Assembly (NCBI RefSeq): GCF_012912105.1
Contig: NZ_QMEA01000011.1
Coordinates: forward strand, 1 to 64,000
DNA length: 64,000 bases
From: Brasilonema sp. UFV-L1
Lineage (GTDB): Bacteria; Cyanobacteriota; Cyanobacteriia; Cyanobacteriales; Nostocaceae
Reading direction: 5' to 3'
The position numbers were made by a program, and so were the translations under genes. Below are positions 36,858 to 45,423 of this stretch, one piece after another. The notes under the pieces are model-generated. The model was not told where the DNA came from, searched no databases, and saw only the letters and a program-made list of their open reading frames with translations. Position 1 is the stretch's first letter; every line of letters starts with the position of its first letter.

Positions 36858-37844
36858 CTGATTATTGGTTTTCTTAAACGGGGATCTTTTTGGTTTTTGC
36901 TTTTTGGGCTGAACTTTCTCGTAGTCTAGCTCCTTAAGCTTCTTCATAATTCTGTTAAAGTACTCTTGCAGGTAATTTTCTAAGGTGGTGGTTTCGTTTG
37001 GATCTAATCCAAAAACCTGATAAACTTCTTCCATTGGGGCACTTAAGGGTCTACCACTGGCGATGACTTCTGTAAAGGCAAGTCTGTCTGCGACGTTCCA
37101 TCCCCACTGAAAAAAGCGTATGAATCGGCGCATGGTACGTAGTAAGTTTATTGGCATCCGCGTCACTCGTGCTTCCTTTCCAGACAAACGTTCACACAAA
37201 CTAATAATTTCCTCGGCACTCCAAGCGCGAGTTCCTACCACTGGAAAAGTTTGCTTTTCGGTTTCTGGGACTTTCAAAGCACGGATGGCAAATTTAGCAA
37301 CATCTTGAGTGTCCATATAGCCAATGGGAGACGATTCTCCTGTCACCCAAACAGGCTGTCCTTCCAATATGGGAATTCCATATTGACCAATTAAGCCTTG
37401 CATGAAGCCAGCAAGTTGCAAGATGGTGTAATTCAAACCAGACTCAGCCAAAAACAGCTCTGTACACCGCTTAATTTCCATTAGCGGCACATCTGGGTAT
37501 TTTTCAGCATCGAGTATCGAAAAAAAGATAAAACGTTCGACGCCTGCAGCAACAGACTCTTGAATCAAAGAGACCTTGCCTTCCCAATCGACTTGTTTAA
37601 TACTCAGAGAATCTGTAGGACGAGATGTTGCTGCATCAATGACTGCTGTCACACCTTCAAGTGCTGCTGTTAACGTATGACGATAACACAAATCTCCCCG
37701 TACAAGTTCCGCTCCCCACTCTTTTAAAAAAGTAGCTTTCTTTGGACTCCGAACAAGACAGCGGACTTTATACCCCTCATCGATGGCACGACGAGCCACT
37801 TGTCTCCCTAAGGTGCCAGTGGCACCAACTATTAATAATGTCAT
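36855..37844 (-). CDS. ycf39: Ycf39-type NAD(P)-binding protein
   Basis: Atypical short-chain dehydrogenase of the NmrA-like branch, 329 aa, related to Ycf39/HCF244, which helps photosystem II reaction-centre assembly and chlorophyll delivery to D1. The N-terminal nucleotide-binding motif is LIVGATGTLGRQVARRAIDEGY. Family blocks include VRCLVRSPKKATFLKEWGAELVRGDL, AATSRPTDSLSIKQVDWEGK, RFIFFSILDAEKYPDVPLMEIK and GESSPIGYMDTQDVAKFAIRAL. The C-terminus is Lys-rich. petM lies 139 bp upstream on the same strand, an arrangement I recall from other cyanobacteria. Confidence 0.93.
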   Translation of the reverse strand: MTLLIVGATGTLGRQVARRAIDEGYKVRCLVRSPKKATFLKEWGAELVRGDLCYRHTLTAALEGVTAVIDAATSRPTDSLSIKQVDWEGKVSLIQESVAAGVERFIFFSILDAEKYPDVPLMEIKRCTELFLAESGLNYTILQLAGFMQGLIGQYGIPILEGQPVWVTGESSPIGYMDTQDVAKFAIRALKVPETEKQTFPVVGTRAWSAEEIISLCERLSGKEARVTRMPINLLRTMRRFIRFFQWGWNVADRLAFTEVIASGRPLSAPMEEVYQVFGLDPNETTTLENYLQEYFNRIMKKLKELDYEKVQPKKQKPKRSPFKKTNNQ

Positions 37845-37983
37845 GAGGGCTTTTTACAAATTTTAAAGTTTTATGAATAAAATCTTATCAGACTTGTTTA
37901 TGCAAACAAAAGTTTACATGCTTGTCAAGCGCGTATACGAGACAAAGAGACTTTATCGCCTCTTGCCTCGATAGCGTGCCCCT

Positions 37984-38097
37984 TTAAAGGGATTCCTCTT
38001 CTCCACCCTGAATTTTCAGCAACAAAGTGCCTAAACCCCAGCCTACAAAGATTAATCCGAAGGAAAACAGAGCTGCATTCAACATTTCGCCGCTCAT
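37984..38097 (-). CDS. petM: Cytochrome b6f complex subunit 7 (PetM)
   Basis: A 37-codon gene, easily missed. It encodes one membrane helix ([20 protein letters not shown]) preceded by MSGEM and followed by [12 protein letters not shown], the typical PetM layout. PetM is a small single-helix subunit of the thylakoid cytochrome b6f complex. A longer frame on the same DNA (37925-38164) is a shadow. Position just upstream of ycf39 supports the call. Confidence 0.93.
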   Translation of the reverse strand: MSGEMLNAALFSFGLIFVGWGLGTLLLKIQGGEEESL

Positions 38098-38332
38098 CGC
38101 TGTAATTCTCCTTTGTTAATTGTTTAATTAAGTTAAGTTTACCAGAGCCTGAAAGAACTGCCATAGTATTAGACTTGTGTAAAACATTGTAAACTTGCCG
38201 ACACCCTAAGTCGTCCTGCTTGTCTTGTTGTCCTTATTGCCTTCAGGGCTTCAGGTAGAACCTTTAGTAGGTAAGCTGCTCATCCACTCTTATTTTTTTG
38301 ACCTCTTGCTTTGCTCCCGGTATTCTTAAAAT

Positions 38333-38368
38333 CAGAAATTTTGGCAGAAATTTTGGCAGAAATTTTGG
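38333..38368. promoter_or_regulatory. Three exact 12-bp direct repeats before the AraC gene
   Basis: CAGAAATTTTGG is repeated three times without a gap, ending 24 bases before the ATG at 38393. A period of about one helical turn just upstream of a regulator gene suggests a binding array, perhaps for the AraC protein itself. Confidence 0.65.
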
Positions 38369-38392
38369 TTTCTCATTCAGGCACTTCTAAAC

Positions 38393-39322
38393 ATGATTCA
38401 GGGAAACATCAAAGTCATTGATGCTGTAAGCAACAAAGCTGTCCCCTTACCTGTGACTCCAGGAACTTCATTGCTAGCCACAAATTCGTTTCAATTCTTA
38501 AATGAATTAAACATTGATCGCCTCTATATGTCAGCCTGTGAAATGCCTGAAGTGATTGTTCGCGAGCATTTACTGACACTGCAACTGAGTCCGCAGCATT
38601 TATTTGAAACTTGGGAAGACGGACAACTCAAACAGATTCATAAAGGGGTTGGGAGTGTTACACTAGCTCCGGCTGGGTTCAGGTTTCGCGGTAGATGGGA
38701 TCGCGATGTTGAGATTTTGATTTTGACGCTTAAACCTGCTGCGATACGCGGAGCGTCAAGCCGGAGGCTTATCGCAAAGTGTGCAGCCCAATTACATGAT
38801 ACCAATCAAACTGAACTCGTCCGCTGTACTGGCAGACTGGACTCGCAGATTTGGCATCTTGGGTTAGCCTTAGAAGCTGAATTCAAAGAGGGAAATCCTA
38901 ATTGTCGATACTTTTGGGAATCTCTGACGAATGCTTTAGCGCTGAGAGTACTCAAGCAATATTCAGCCAAAGAGCCAAAAATTCAACACTACTGCGGTGG
39001 TTTATCACCTCACCAATTGAGACGCACGATTGAGTACATTAACGATAACCTCGCAACCCATCTCTCGTTGAATGTTCTCGCGGCGATGCTTGGTATGAGT
39101 CCATACTACTTTGAGCGATTATTCAAACAATCCGTTGGATGCACGCCTCACCAATACATTCTCCAACGTCGAATAGAAAGAGCCAAGCAACTGTTGCGAA
39201 CAACCCAGCTATCAATCATGGAAATCGCATTCCAAGTTGGCTGCAAAAACCACAGCCATTTCTCAAAACTGTTTCGGAAGTTGACAGGAATATCTCCTAG
39301 AACTTATCGCAATTCACTTTAA
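38393..39322 (+). CDS. AraC-family transcriptional regulator
   Basis: A 309-aa regulator. The N-terminal part (to about 200) is a cupin-like sensing region (HLLTLQLSPQHLFETWEDG, VTLAPAGFRFRGRWD). The C-terminal double helix-turn-helix is complete: HLSLNVLAAMLGMSPYYFERLFKQSVGCTPHQYILQRRIERAKQLLRTTQLSIMEIAFQVGCKNHSHFSKLFRKLTGISPRTYR. The effector is unknown. A 27-bp palindromic element interrupts a HIP1 site at 38741-38775 and adds residues IRGASSRRL near position 120, so the sensing domain is slightly altered. It lies upstream of the SDR gene on the same strand and may control it. Confidence 0.92.
   Translation: MIQGNIKVIDAVSNKAVPLPVTPGTSLLATNSFQFLNELNIDRLYMSACEMPEVIVREHLLTLQLSPQHLFETWEDGQLKQIHKGVGSVTLAPAGFRFRGRWDRDVEILILTLKPAAIRGASSRRLIAKCAAQLHDTNQTELVRCTGRLDSQIWHLGLALEAEFKEGNPNCRYFWESLTNALALRVLKQYSAKEPKIQHYCGGLSPHQLRRTIEYINDNLATHLSLNVLAAMLGMSPYYFERLFKQSVGCTPHQYILQRRIERAKQLLRTTQLSIMEIAFQVGCKNHSHFSKLFRKLTGISPRTYRNSL
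38741..38775. repeat. Small palindromic element inside a HIP1 site (AraC gene)
   Basis: GCGAT-ACGCGGAGCG...AAGCCGGAGGCTT-ATCGC. Removing 27 bp recreates GCGATCGC and the smooth protein sequence KPAAIAKCA. It shares AAGCCGGAGGCTT with the element at 25902. Confidence 0.88.
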
Positions 39323-39499
39323 AGTTCGGCTCAATTTATTGATGGATTCCCCTACACCCCTATACCCTTACCCCCTTACACCCCTTTTGCTGACAAAAGA
39401 TTTTGCAAATTTAGAACAGTTTCGCAAGATCTGCCAAGTCAACTTGAGATGGATGCTGATACAGTTTTACAGGTGTTCTAGAAGTCAAGCAGGTAAATT

Positions 39500-40267
39500 A
39501 TGGTATCTCTTTCAGGGAAAGTCGCAATCGTGACTGGTTCATCGCGTGGTATTGGACGGGCGTTAAGCGTAGCTCTGCCGTAGGCAATCGCTCTTCGACT
39601 CGGACGCGATGGCGCAAAGGTAGTTGTCACTTATGCTGGAAATCGAGACAAAGCAGAGGAAGTTGTTTCAGCTATTAAAGCAAATGGTTCAGATGCGATC
39701 GCTCTCCAAACAGACCTTTCCAAACTGGACGACATTCGAGCCTTATTCCAGAAGACGATGAGCCATTTTGGTAAACTGAACATCCTCGTCATCAGCGGGG
39801 GAGCGCCCAGACTCACAAAACCACTCGTAGAAACCACCGAAGAAGAATTTGATTCTGTTTTCACGTTTAATGCCAAGGGCAACTTCTTTGCCCTCCAGGA
39901 AGCCGCTAAACACATGGCTGACGGTGGGCGCATTGTCACTTTTTCCACTCCGTATACGGTACAGCCTCAACCTAACCTATCTGTCATCGCGGGTAGCAAA
40001 GCTGCAATTGAAGCGTTTACTTTTGCGCTAGCTTTAGAATTAGGCAATCGAGGAATTACCGTCAACGCCATTATGCCGGGACCAACCACCACTGAATCGT
40101 TTGGTGAGATGGTTTCAGCCGAAGAGCAAGCCCAGTTGAAACAAATTGCACCACTGGGACGATTGGCAGAACCGGAGGATGTTGCTAACGCGGTTGCATT
40201 CCTTGTCAGTGATGAGGCGGCTTATGTGACTGGACATACACTTCACGCCACAGGTGGGTTGGCTTAA
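39500..40267 (+). pseudogene. SDR-family oxidoreductase interrupted by a 24-bp insertion with a stop
   Basis: The frame from ATG 39500 begins VSLSGKVAIVTGSSRGIGRA (cofactor motif TGSSRGIG). It meets TAG at 39581-39583 and then continues in the same frame as IALRLGRDGAKVVVTYAGN to the end at 40267. Removing 39563-39586 restores GRAIALRLG and a HIP1 octamer, so the stop came in with a small repeat. Translation from a later start such as ATG 39758 would lack the NAD(P)-binding motif, so the gene is probably inactive unless the stop is read through. The usual catalytic Tyr of YxxxK is Ile here (VIAGSKAA), so the parent enzyme was already atypical. Confidence 0.88.
39563..39586. repeat. 24-bp insertion in a HIP1 site, carries an in-frame stop
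   Basis: The inserted segment starts TTAAGCGTAGCTCTGCCG and ends TAGGCA. It splits GCG|ATCGC. It contains the GCGTAGC motif of the dispersed repeats. Confidence 0.8.
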
Positions 40268-40285
40268 GTTAAGAAATAACTCGAG
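40168..40285. repeat. 118-bp direct repeat, left copy (3' end of SDR gene)
   Basis: Bases 40168-40285 match 46818-46935 at 117 of 118 positions (the difference is T at 40204 versus A at 46854). This copy covers the last 33 codons of the SDR frame and 18 bases beyond. The two copies bracket a 6.5-kb segment. Confidence 0.97.
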
Positions 40286-40853
40286 AAGATAAGAAAAAGG
40301 GCAAAAAAGCAAACTTTCAATTCAAACAATAGACTTCTTACAAAAATGCTTGAAATGTCATGTTGAGCGAAGCGAAACATCTCTTGAGATTCTGAGGCTT
40401 CGCCGCGCCAAGGCGTTAGCGTAGCGTCTTTGAAGGAGATACGCTACACTGCGTTTTGCTGCCCTCCCTTGCCTGCTGCGTTAACAGAATGACATCCACA
40501 ACTTTTCTGCTTTTGCAAGAAGTCTAATTTGTTGATGAGTCGTTGCTCCAATCTTTGGCGTGGTTACACAACGAATTCTGATGTACATAGAGCTTGTGTT
40601 CTCAACAAGTTTTTGCAACACAACCATAATATTGACATTTTTCTTTGAAGAATAGAAACTAAGACTAGGGTGGTAAGAGTGTGAGTGAAGCGATTAGTAA
40701 TTAGTCATTGCAAAGATATAGAAGGAAGGTTATTTCCTTTAGTTTGAAAAGCTTATGTAGCGAAATGGATAAATTTTACACCGCAAAATAAAAGTGGCTA
40801 AGTATCAATGTTTGGAATTTCTCATTAAGAATCAAGTAAGGATTTGCCAAACT
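40286..40853. other. Left end of the bracketed segment
   Basis: No gene. It contains a 139-bp palindromic repeat (40356-40494, listed separately) and AT-rich sequence that probably holds the promoter of the small secreted protein gene. Confidence 0.5.
40356..40494. repeat. TGTCATGTTGAG...AGAATGACA element, copy 1
   Basis: The ends form an imperfect inverted repeat (TGTCATGTTGAGCGAAGCG and ACAGAATGACA). The interior contains GC-rich GCGTTAGCGTAGCG repeats. A similar element lies at 45241-45377. This terminal motif is widely dispersed in bacterial genomes. Confidence 0.7.
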
Positions 40854-41174
40854 ATGAGGAATAGAAAAAGACTTGTAAAAAATGTCATCTCTCTGATTGT
40901 AACTCTTGGTATTACTACGATTAGCAGTAGTGCGACTGATGCCCGTTCTTTAAAAGGAAATACAGAAAAAGGAGCGAATTCTGTTTCCAATTGTATTAGA
41001 AATCACAAGGAAAAACCAACTCCACTAAAAGTGAACCGAATTCCTAGTACTGGTAACAAACAAACGGACGATTCGAGTTCTTGTTATGCGTGTCGTAGAA
41101 CTAGAAGGGGTTGCAGCTATGTACTATTACCATGTTCTAATGCATATGATACTTGCAATTGTGAGCGTGAGTAG
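40854..41174 (+). CDS. Secreted Cys-rich small protein
   Basis: A 106-residue protein of unknown family. It has a clear signal peptide (RNRKRLVKNVISLIVTLGITTIS, cleavage likely near SATDARS). After a Lys/Asn-rich stretch comes a Cys-rich C-terminus (SSSCYACRRTRRGCSYVLLPCSNAYDTCNCERE), giving seven Cys in the mature part. I chose the ATG at 40854, which places the signal peptide at the N-terminus; a GTG at 40794 would add 20 residues. It stands alone inside the segment bracketed by the 118-bp repeats. It could be a disulfide-stabilised toxin or effector, but there is no direct evidence. Confidence 0.7.
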   Translation: MRNRKRLVKNVISLIVTLGITTISSSATDARSLKGNTEKGANSVSNCIRNHKEKPTPLKVNRIPSTGNKQTDDSSSCYACRRTRRGCSYVLLPCSNAYDTCNCERE

Positions 41175-41247
41175 CCCGTTGAAGGTATGTAAAGCTTTGC
41201 ACAGAAAACTTTTTTATTTTTAATTCTGTTTAGTGTACTCAATTAGG

Positions 41248-41278
41248 AATCCTGTAATTTCAGGGTTCTTTCTCTTGT
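41248..41278 (+). terminator. Probable terminator after the Cys-rich gene
   Basis: Stem AATCCTG / CAGGGTT (one G-T pair) with a six-base loop, followed by the T-rich tail CTTTCTCTT, 73 bases after the stop codon. Confidence 0.55.
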
Positions 41279-41285
41279 TGATGTA

Positions 41286-44200
41286 CTAAATTTTGTTATC
41301 ATAACCCAGCAATTCCAAGACCGCTTGGATTATTTTAGATATACTCAATAAAGAAATAGTGTGGTTTTCATCGTCTGCTATCTCTTGCTTTTGGTAACCT
41401 ATATTTATAGCTTTCTCTGAATTACTTTGTTTTTTATAGATAGATTCGAATCCACCCAGAATCTCTTTTACATCTCGAACCAGTTTATTCTGATTTTCAT
41501 CTAATGAGGAATTTTTATTTTTTATCAGTTGGTTTATCGTATTTAATGCTTGACAAAAATACCTTTCAGCATCTGGATACTGTTCTAATGTATAATTAGT
41601 AAAACCCAAGTTTTTTTTATCTTGCACTATCTTGAAGTGATCGCCTAACACTCGCCTTCTAATTTCTAAGGCTTGGAGAAAGAAGTTTTGAGCCGAGCTA
41701 TAACTTTCCTGTTGATACCAAACTTTGGCTAAGGAACTCAAAAAAGTAGCTACAGATAGAGGCTCCTGTCCTTGTAAATATTGACTCTGATATAACGCTT
41801 GTTGATAAAGAGATTCAGCTTTTTTATAGAATTTTTGCTCATCTTCATAAAGTTTTTGCTCCTGGTAATGGAGTGCTTGCTCAAAGTAGACCGTACCTAA
41901 ATTGTGGTAACTTTCAGCAATAACAAGATCATCCTCGTTTGAGAGTTGTTGATACATTGTCAACGCTTTATCATAATAGAATTCAGCCTGTTCCCAATGA
42001 CATTGTTCACGATGCCAATATGCTAAATGGCTGTAACTTTGCGCTATATCTGGGTGCTCTTTAAGTTTAAGTTTTTCTTTTCTGATCTTTAATGCTTCCT
42101 CAAGCATCGGTTTAGCTTTCTTATACTCCCCAATCCAGGAGTATGAGTAACCTAAACCATCCAATATTTTAGCTTTGTCAAGATCTTCCTCTTCCGAGAG
42201 TTGCTTTTGGGCTGTGCTGTAGTTAAATATTGCCTTCCCATAGTTTCCCTGCAACAGGTGTGAAGCTGCTAGCACACTGCAAATTTCCATTACCAAATTC
42301 TTAGGTACATCATCGGAATATACCTTTTTCAAGTCGTCTAAGGTTGATGTACACAATTCCACTACTTCTCGCAAACGACTTCTTCTAGAGTTCCAGCGCC
42401 TTGCCAAAATCTCTGTCATTTCTACTTCTACTTCTATTACATTCCCTAGCTTAGCCAGTCGATGAATCTCTAAAAGTCGTTCCTCTAGAGTTTTTTCTTC
42501 TGGCTTGAACCAGAGGTCACATAACACATTTGTTGCTTGCCGATATAAATCATGTGAAGAGGTTTCATCCAACTTCTCTATCCAATTTACTACATGCAAA
42601 ATGCGGGGTACTCGTAGTAACTCTTTATCATAACTAACTTCCAAAAGTCCCAAGGCAATAGCCTTTTTTATATGCTGCTCCAAATTCAAATTGGAAATAG
42701 TTTGACAAATCTCCTCTAACGCCTTCCTCGGTACTGGTAACTCATAAACTAATCCCCGTTGCAACATCTCTCGCATTGGCGGATCTATATCTATTTGTTT
42801 CTTCAAGTCTTCTTTTTGTTTTTTTGTCAAGACTTGCTTTTGTAATTCTACAGGATTGTCTTCCAAACCCTTGAGAGTCTCAATTTTATTGCTTGATTTT
42901 TGTAATTTCTCATATAGGAACTCCAGCAAGCGGAGATTACCGTCTGCCAGCTTTTTCATTTGCGACTGCCACTTCTCATCTTCCTGAGATTTATTACTAG
43001 GGGGAAATAAGTGCTTCCACTTTTTCTGTAAATCTGCTCCTCGCATCGCATCCAATGGTTGCTTGTAGAAATTCTGCAATTTAGTAAAGTCGAAATCGTA
43101 ACGGCAGGTAATAATTATGCGGTTACTAGAGTAAATTTGTTCAATTGCCCAAACTATTGCATTTAAAACGGTTACTGCTTCTGTTGTGAGCATATACTTA
43201 TCATTGCGAAGTTCCAAATTCTCTTCAAAGTCAACTAGCACCAACAAAAAATGCTTTTCACCATTTTTATGTAACAGCTCAAATACGTCCCTCAAGCGAT
43301 ATTTCAATTCATCACCAGAGTCTTCTAGCTTTTCCCGAAGTTCCTTGTTCAACTTCTGCGCTAATTTACTCACCAAGCTCTGTTCATCTACTTTTTCCAC
43401 CCAGACAACTTGCTCATAATTCGAGAGTCTGTCGCACAACCTTGCTGCTAAACTAGCTTTACCCAAGCCACCCATGCCATGAATCAACACTCCTGTCTTT
43501 TCGATTAGCTCTCGCAAGCAGTTTTGTATCTGACGGCGACGACCGACAAAACTTTCACGGGTAGCGACTTTTCTGTTTCCGTCTTGCTCAAATAACCTGG
43601 GGGCTACTGATGGTCGTGGTGCTGGTTTTCGTCGAGGAGTGTTCCAGGGCGTGACTAACTCTCCTGGTAAAGTCTCTTTTGTGTAAAGCCGCAATAGATG
43701 CCAATCTCGCGCGTTATTTCTAATCAATTCCTTGTAGGTCTGAGCAACTGCTTGAGCTACCTGCATCCCTTGTGACAATTGCTGATACAAAACTTTTGCT
43801 GCTAGTGTTGCATCTTTGTCTGAAACACTGTTACCCCAACCTAAAACTGCTTGCACTCTTGATTCCAGTAACTCTTGTGCCAAAGAAGATACAGCTCCCA
43901 ACCGACTTGCTCGTCCAGTATGACAACCTGAGAGAAATACTAGTTCGGGTAGTCGGTATGGTATTGCATCAACTATATCCCTGGCGCTAGCATGATAAGC
44001 CTCACCTGTTACCGTCTCTGTGATAAAGGAAGGTTTTCCATCTTTACTTCCACCTTTAGTGGCATGACCTGTCAGGTGTAAAATGTCAAAAGTTCCCTCC
44101 CCATTAGGGTTAATTACTTCCTTCAAACCTTCCAAAGAACCGCTTTCTTCCACAATCAAAGCTAAGGATTTTTCTGGCGATCGCACTTTCGTTGCTTCTA

Positions 44201-44711
44201 GAATACGTGCTTCCTCAGTCTCATAATCCAGTACAGGTTCTACATCTATCGGTGACGAAGCCATAAACAAAACTTGCAACGCTCGATTTGTCTTTTTCGG
44301 TTTGATGGATAATTTCTTTACCTTGTCCGATGATACCCATCGCACTGGAACAATCGCACGCTCAACCAGAAACTTTTCGCCATCGTGTAGCACTTCCCAA
44401 GGCAGATGAGCAAGTTTTTCTGCCACAGCAATGGCTAAGACAACTCCATAATTCGACGGATACTCATGCAACAAGTTTTGCAAAAAGCAATCGCTTCCAT
44501 CCAACCAGCCATACAACTGCTGTCCAGTTTTGACATAGTCCACCGCTTCCCATGAGTTAACGTAGTAGTCTCGTTCAGCTATCTCAATCAGTTCATCAAT
44601 TTCTTTCAACCTAAGGGAACGCGGTTCATATTGATTTTGATTATCTTGAAAGTAGCGTAGTTCTACATTATCACCTGTAACTCTTTTGAGGTCGAGGTGG
44701 AGAATTTTCAT
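41286..44711 (-). CDS. CHAT protease - STAND NTPase - TPR protein
   Basis: A 1141-aa signalling or conflict protein. Residues 1-150 are an associated N-terminal region. The CHAT caspase-like protease follows (about 145-350), with His216 in LHLTGHATKGG and Cys263 in LSGCHTGRAS, so the catalytic dyad is intact. A NTPase follows from about 390: FVGRRRQI, Walker A GMGGLGKAS (412-420, with Ala where Ser/Thr usually binds Mg), and Walker B LLVLVDFEE. From about 840 there are TPR repeats (GLGYSYSWIGEYKKAKPMLEEALKI, SYSHLAYWHREQ, YHNLGTVYFEQALHY). I chose the ATG at 44711, with GGAG seven bases upstream. The layout is that of an inducible protease whose TPR/NTPase part senses a trigger. Confidence 0.93.
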   Translation of the reverse strand: MKILHLDLKRVTGDNVELRYFQDNQNQYEPRSLRLKEIDELIEIAERDYYVNSWEAVDYVKTGQQLYGWLDGSDCFLQNLLHEYPSNYGVVLAIAVAEKLAHLPWEVLHDGEKFLVERAIVPVRWVSSDKVKKLSIKPKKTNRALQVLFMASSPIDVEPVLDYETEEARILEATKVRSPEKSLALIVEESGSLEGLKEVINPNGEGTFDILHLTGHATKGGSKDGKPSFITETVTGEAYHASARDIVDAIPYRLPELVFLSGCHTGRASRLGAVSSLAQELLESRVQAVLGWGNSVSDKDATLAAKVLYQQLSQGMQVAQAVAQTYKELIRNNARDWHLLRLYTKETLPGELVTPWNTPRRKPAPRPSVAPRLFEQDGNRKVATRESFVGRRRQIQNCLRELIEKTGVLIHGMGGLGKASLAARLCDRLSNYEQVVWVEKVDEQSLVSKLAQKLNKELREKLEDSGDELKYRLRDVFELLHKNGEKHFLLVLVDFEENLELRNDKYMLTTEAVTVLNAIVWAIEQIYSSNRIIITCRYDFDFTKLQNFYKQPLDAMRGADLQKKWKHLFPPSNKSQEDEKWQSQMKKLADGNLRLLEFLYEKLQKSSNKIETLKGLEDNPVELQKQVLTKKQKEDLKKQIDIDPPMREMLQRGLVYELPVPRKALEEICQTISNLNLEQHIKKAIALGLLEVSYDKELLRVPRILHVVNWIEKLDETSSHDLYRQATNVLCDLWFKPEEKTLEERLLEIHRLAKLGNVIEVEVEMTEILARRWNSRRSRLREVVELCTSTLDDLKKVYSDDVPKNLVMEICSVLAASHLLQGNYGKAIFNYSTAQKQLSEEEDLDKAKILDGLGYSYSWIGEYKKAKPMLEEALKIRKEKLKLKEHPDIAQSYSHLAYWHREQCHWEQAEFYYDKALTMYQQLSNEDDLVIAESYHNLGTVYFEQALHYQEQKLYEDEQKFYKKAESLYQQALYQSQYLQGQEPLSVATFLSSLAKVWYQQESYSSAQNFFLQALEIRRRVLGDHFKIVQDKKNLGFTNYTLEQYPDAERYFCQALNTINQLIKNKNSSLDENQNKLVRDVKEILGGFESIYKKQSNSEKAINIGYQKQEIADDENHTISLLSISKIIQAVLELLGYDNKI

Positions 44712-45423
44712 ATTATGGCTCCAGAACTTTGAAGACTCCAATTATATTTTCAAAACTATAACTAGCTATTCCAGATATTGCATATAATTATTTTAAGTTT
44801 TCAGTCAACTGCCTTTTATTGAGCAAACCTACAAATCATGCTAATCAGCAACATGACGAAACTTAAGTCAACATTGATGAGGAGCGTAGACATAATTCAA
44901 TCACAAACACTTAACCGAGAGTATTCAGTTTTGTGATTTTTATTAGTAAATTATCTAACTAATCTAACCTTTCTTGAAATAGACAAACGTAAATATTAAG
45001 AGTAACTATAATGACAGTAACGTTAATGCAAATACTAAACTTATTATTGGACTTTAGACAAAAAGTAAGAGTTCGCACAAATCATGACTATGGAGCGCGA
45101 GTTTAATTTAGAGTCGGCACTGCTGTGTTATCAATAAACAAAAGAAGTTGGCGAGCACGCAGTGCCCACCCTACAATTCGAGGTTTTTACTTAGAGAGGA
45201 TTACTATATTAGTCTTAGAGGATGTCTGAGAAGTCAAAAATGTCATGCTGAGTCCTGAGCAAAGCGAAGGAACTGATAGCGTAGTGAAGCATCTCAAGAC
45301 TACGCCTCAAAATCTGGATTCTTCGCTCCACTAGTTCCTAAGAGGAACCGCTACGCTGCGTTACGCTCAGAATGACAAAATATACCTTGGTTAATCTTTT
45401 CAGATATCCTCTTATACTAAAAA
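44712..45423. other. Gap between the CHAT and EACC1-like genes
   Basis: 712 bp. About 520 bp next to the CHAT gene is AT-rich, with no supported ORF. The remainder holds a TGGCGAGCACGCAGTGCCCA repeat near 45149 and the 137-bp element at 45241-45377. The gap may have widened by repeat insertion. Confidence 0.5.
45241..45377. repeat. TGTCATGCTGAG...CTCAGAATGACA element, copy 2
   Basis: Terminal inverted repeat TGTCATGCTGAG / CTCAGAATGACA with internal complementary pieces (GAAGGAACTGATAGCG and CTAGTTCC; AGCGTAG and CTACGCT). It is a long imperfect hairpin and a relative of 40356-40494. Confidence 0.75.

Noticed and set aside
37925-38164. 79-codon minus-strand frame
   Set aside because: Shadow of petM, which is read in another frame over 37984-38097.
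41440-41460. TTCGAATCC-like tRNA T-loop string
   Set aside because: It lies inside the CHAT coding sequence and no cloverleaf can be drawn around it.
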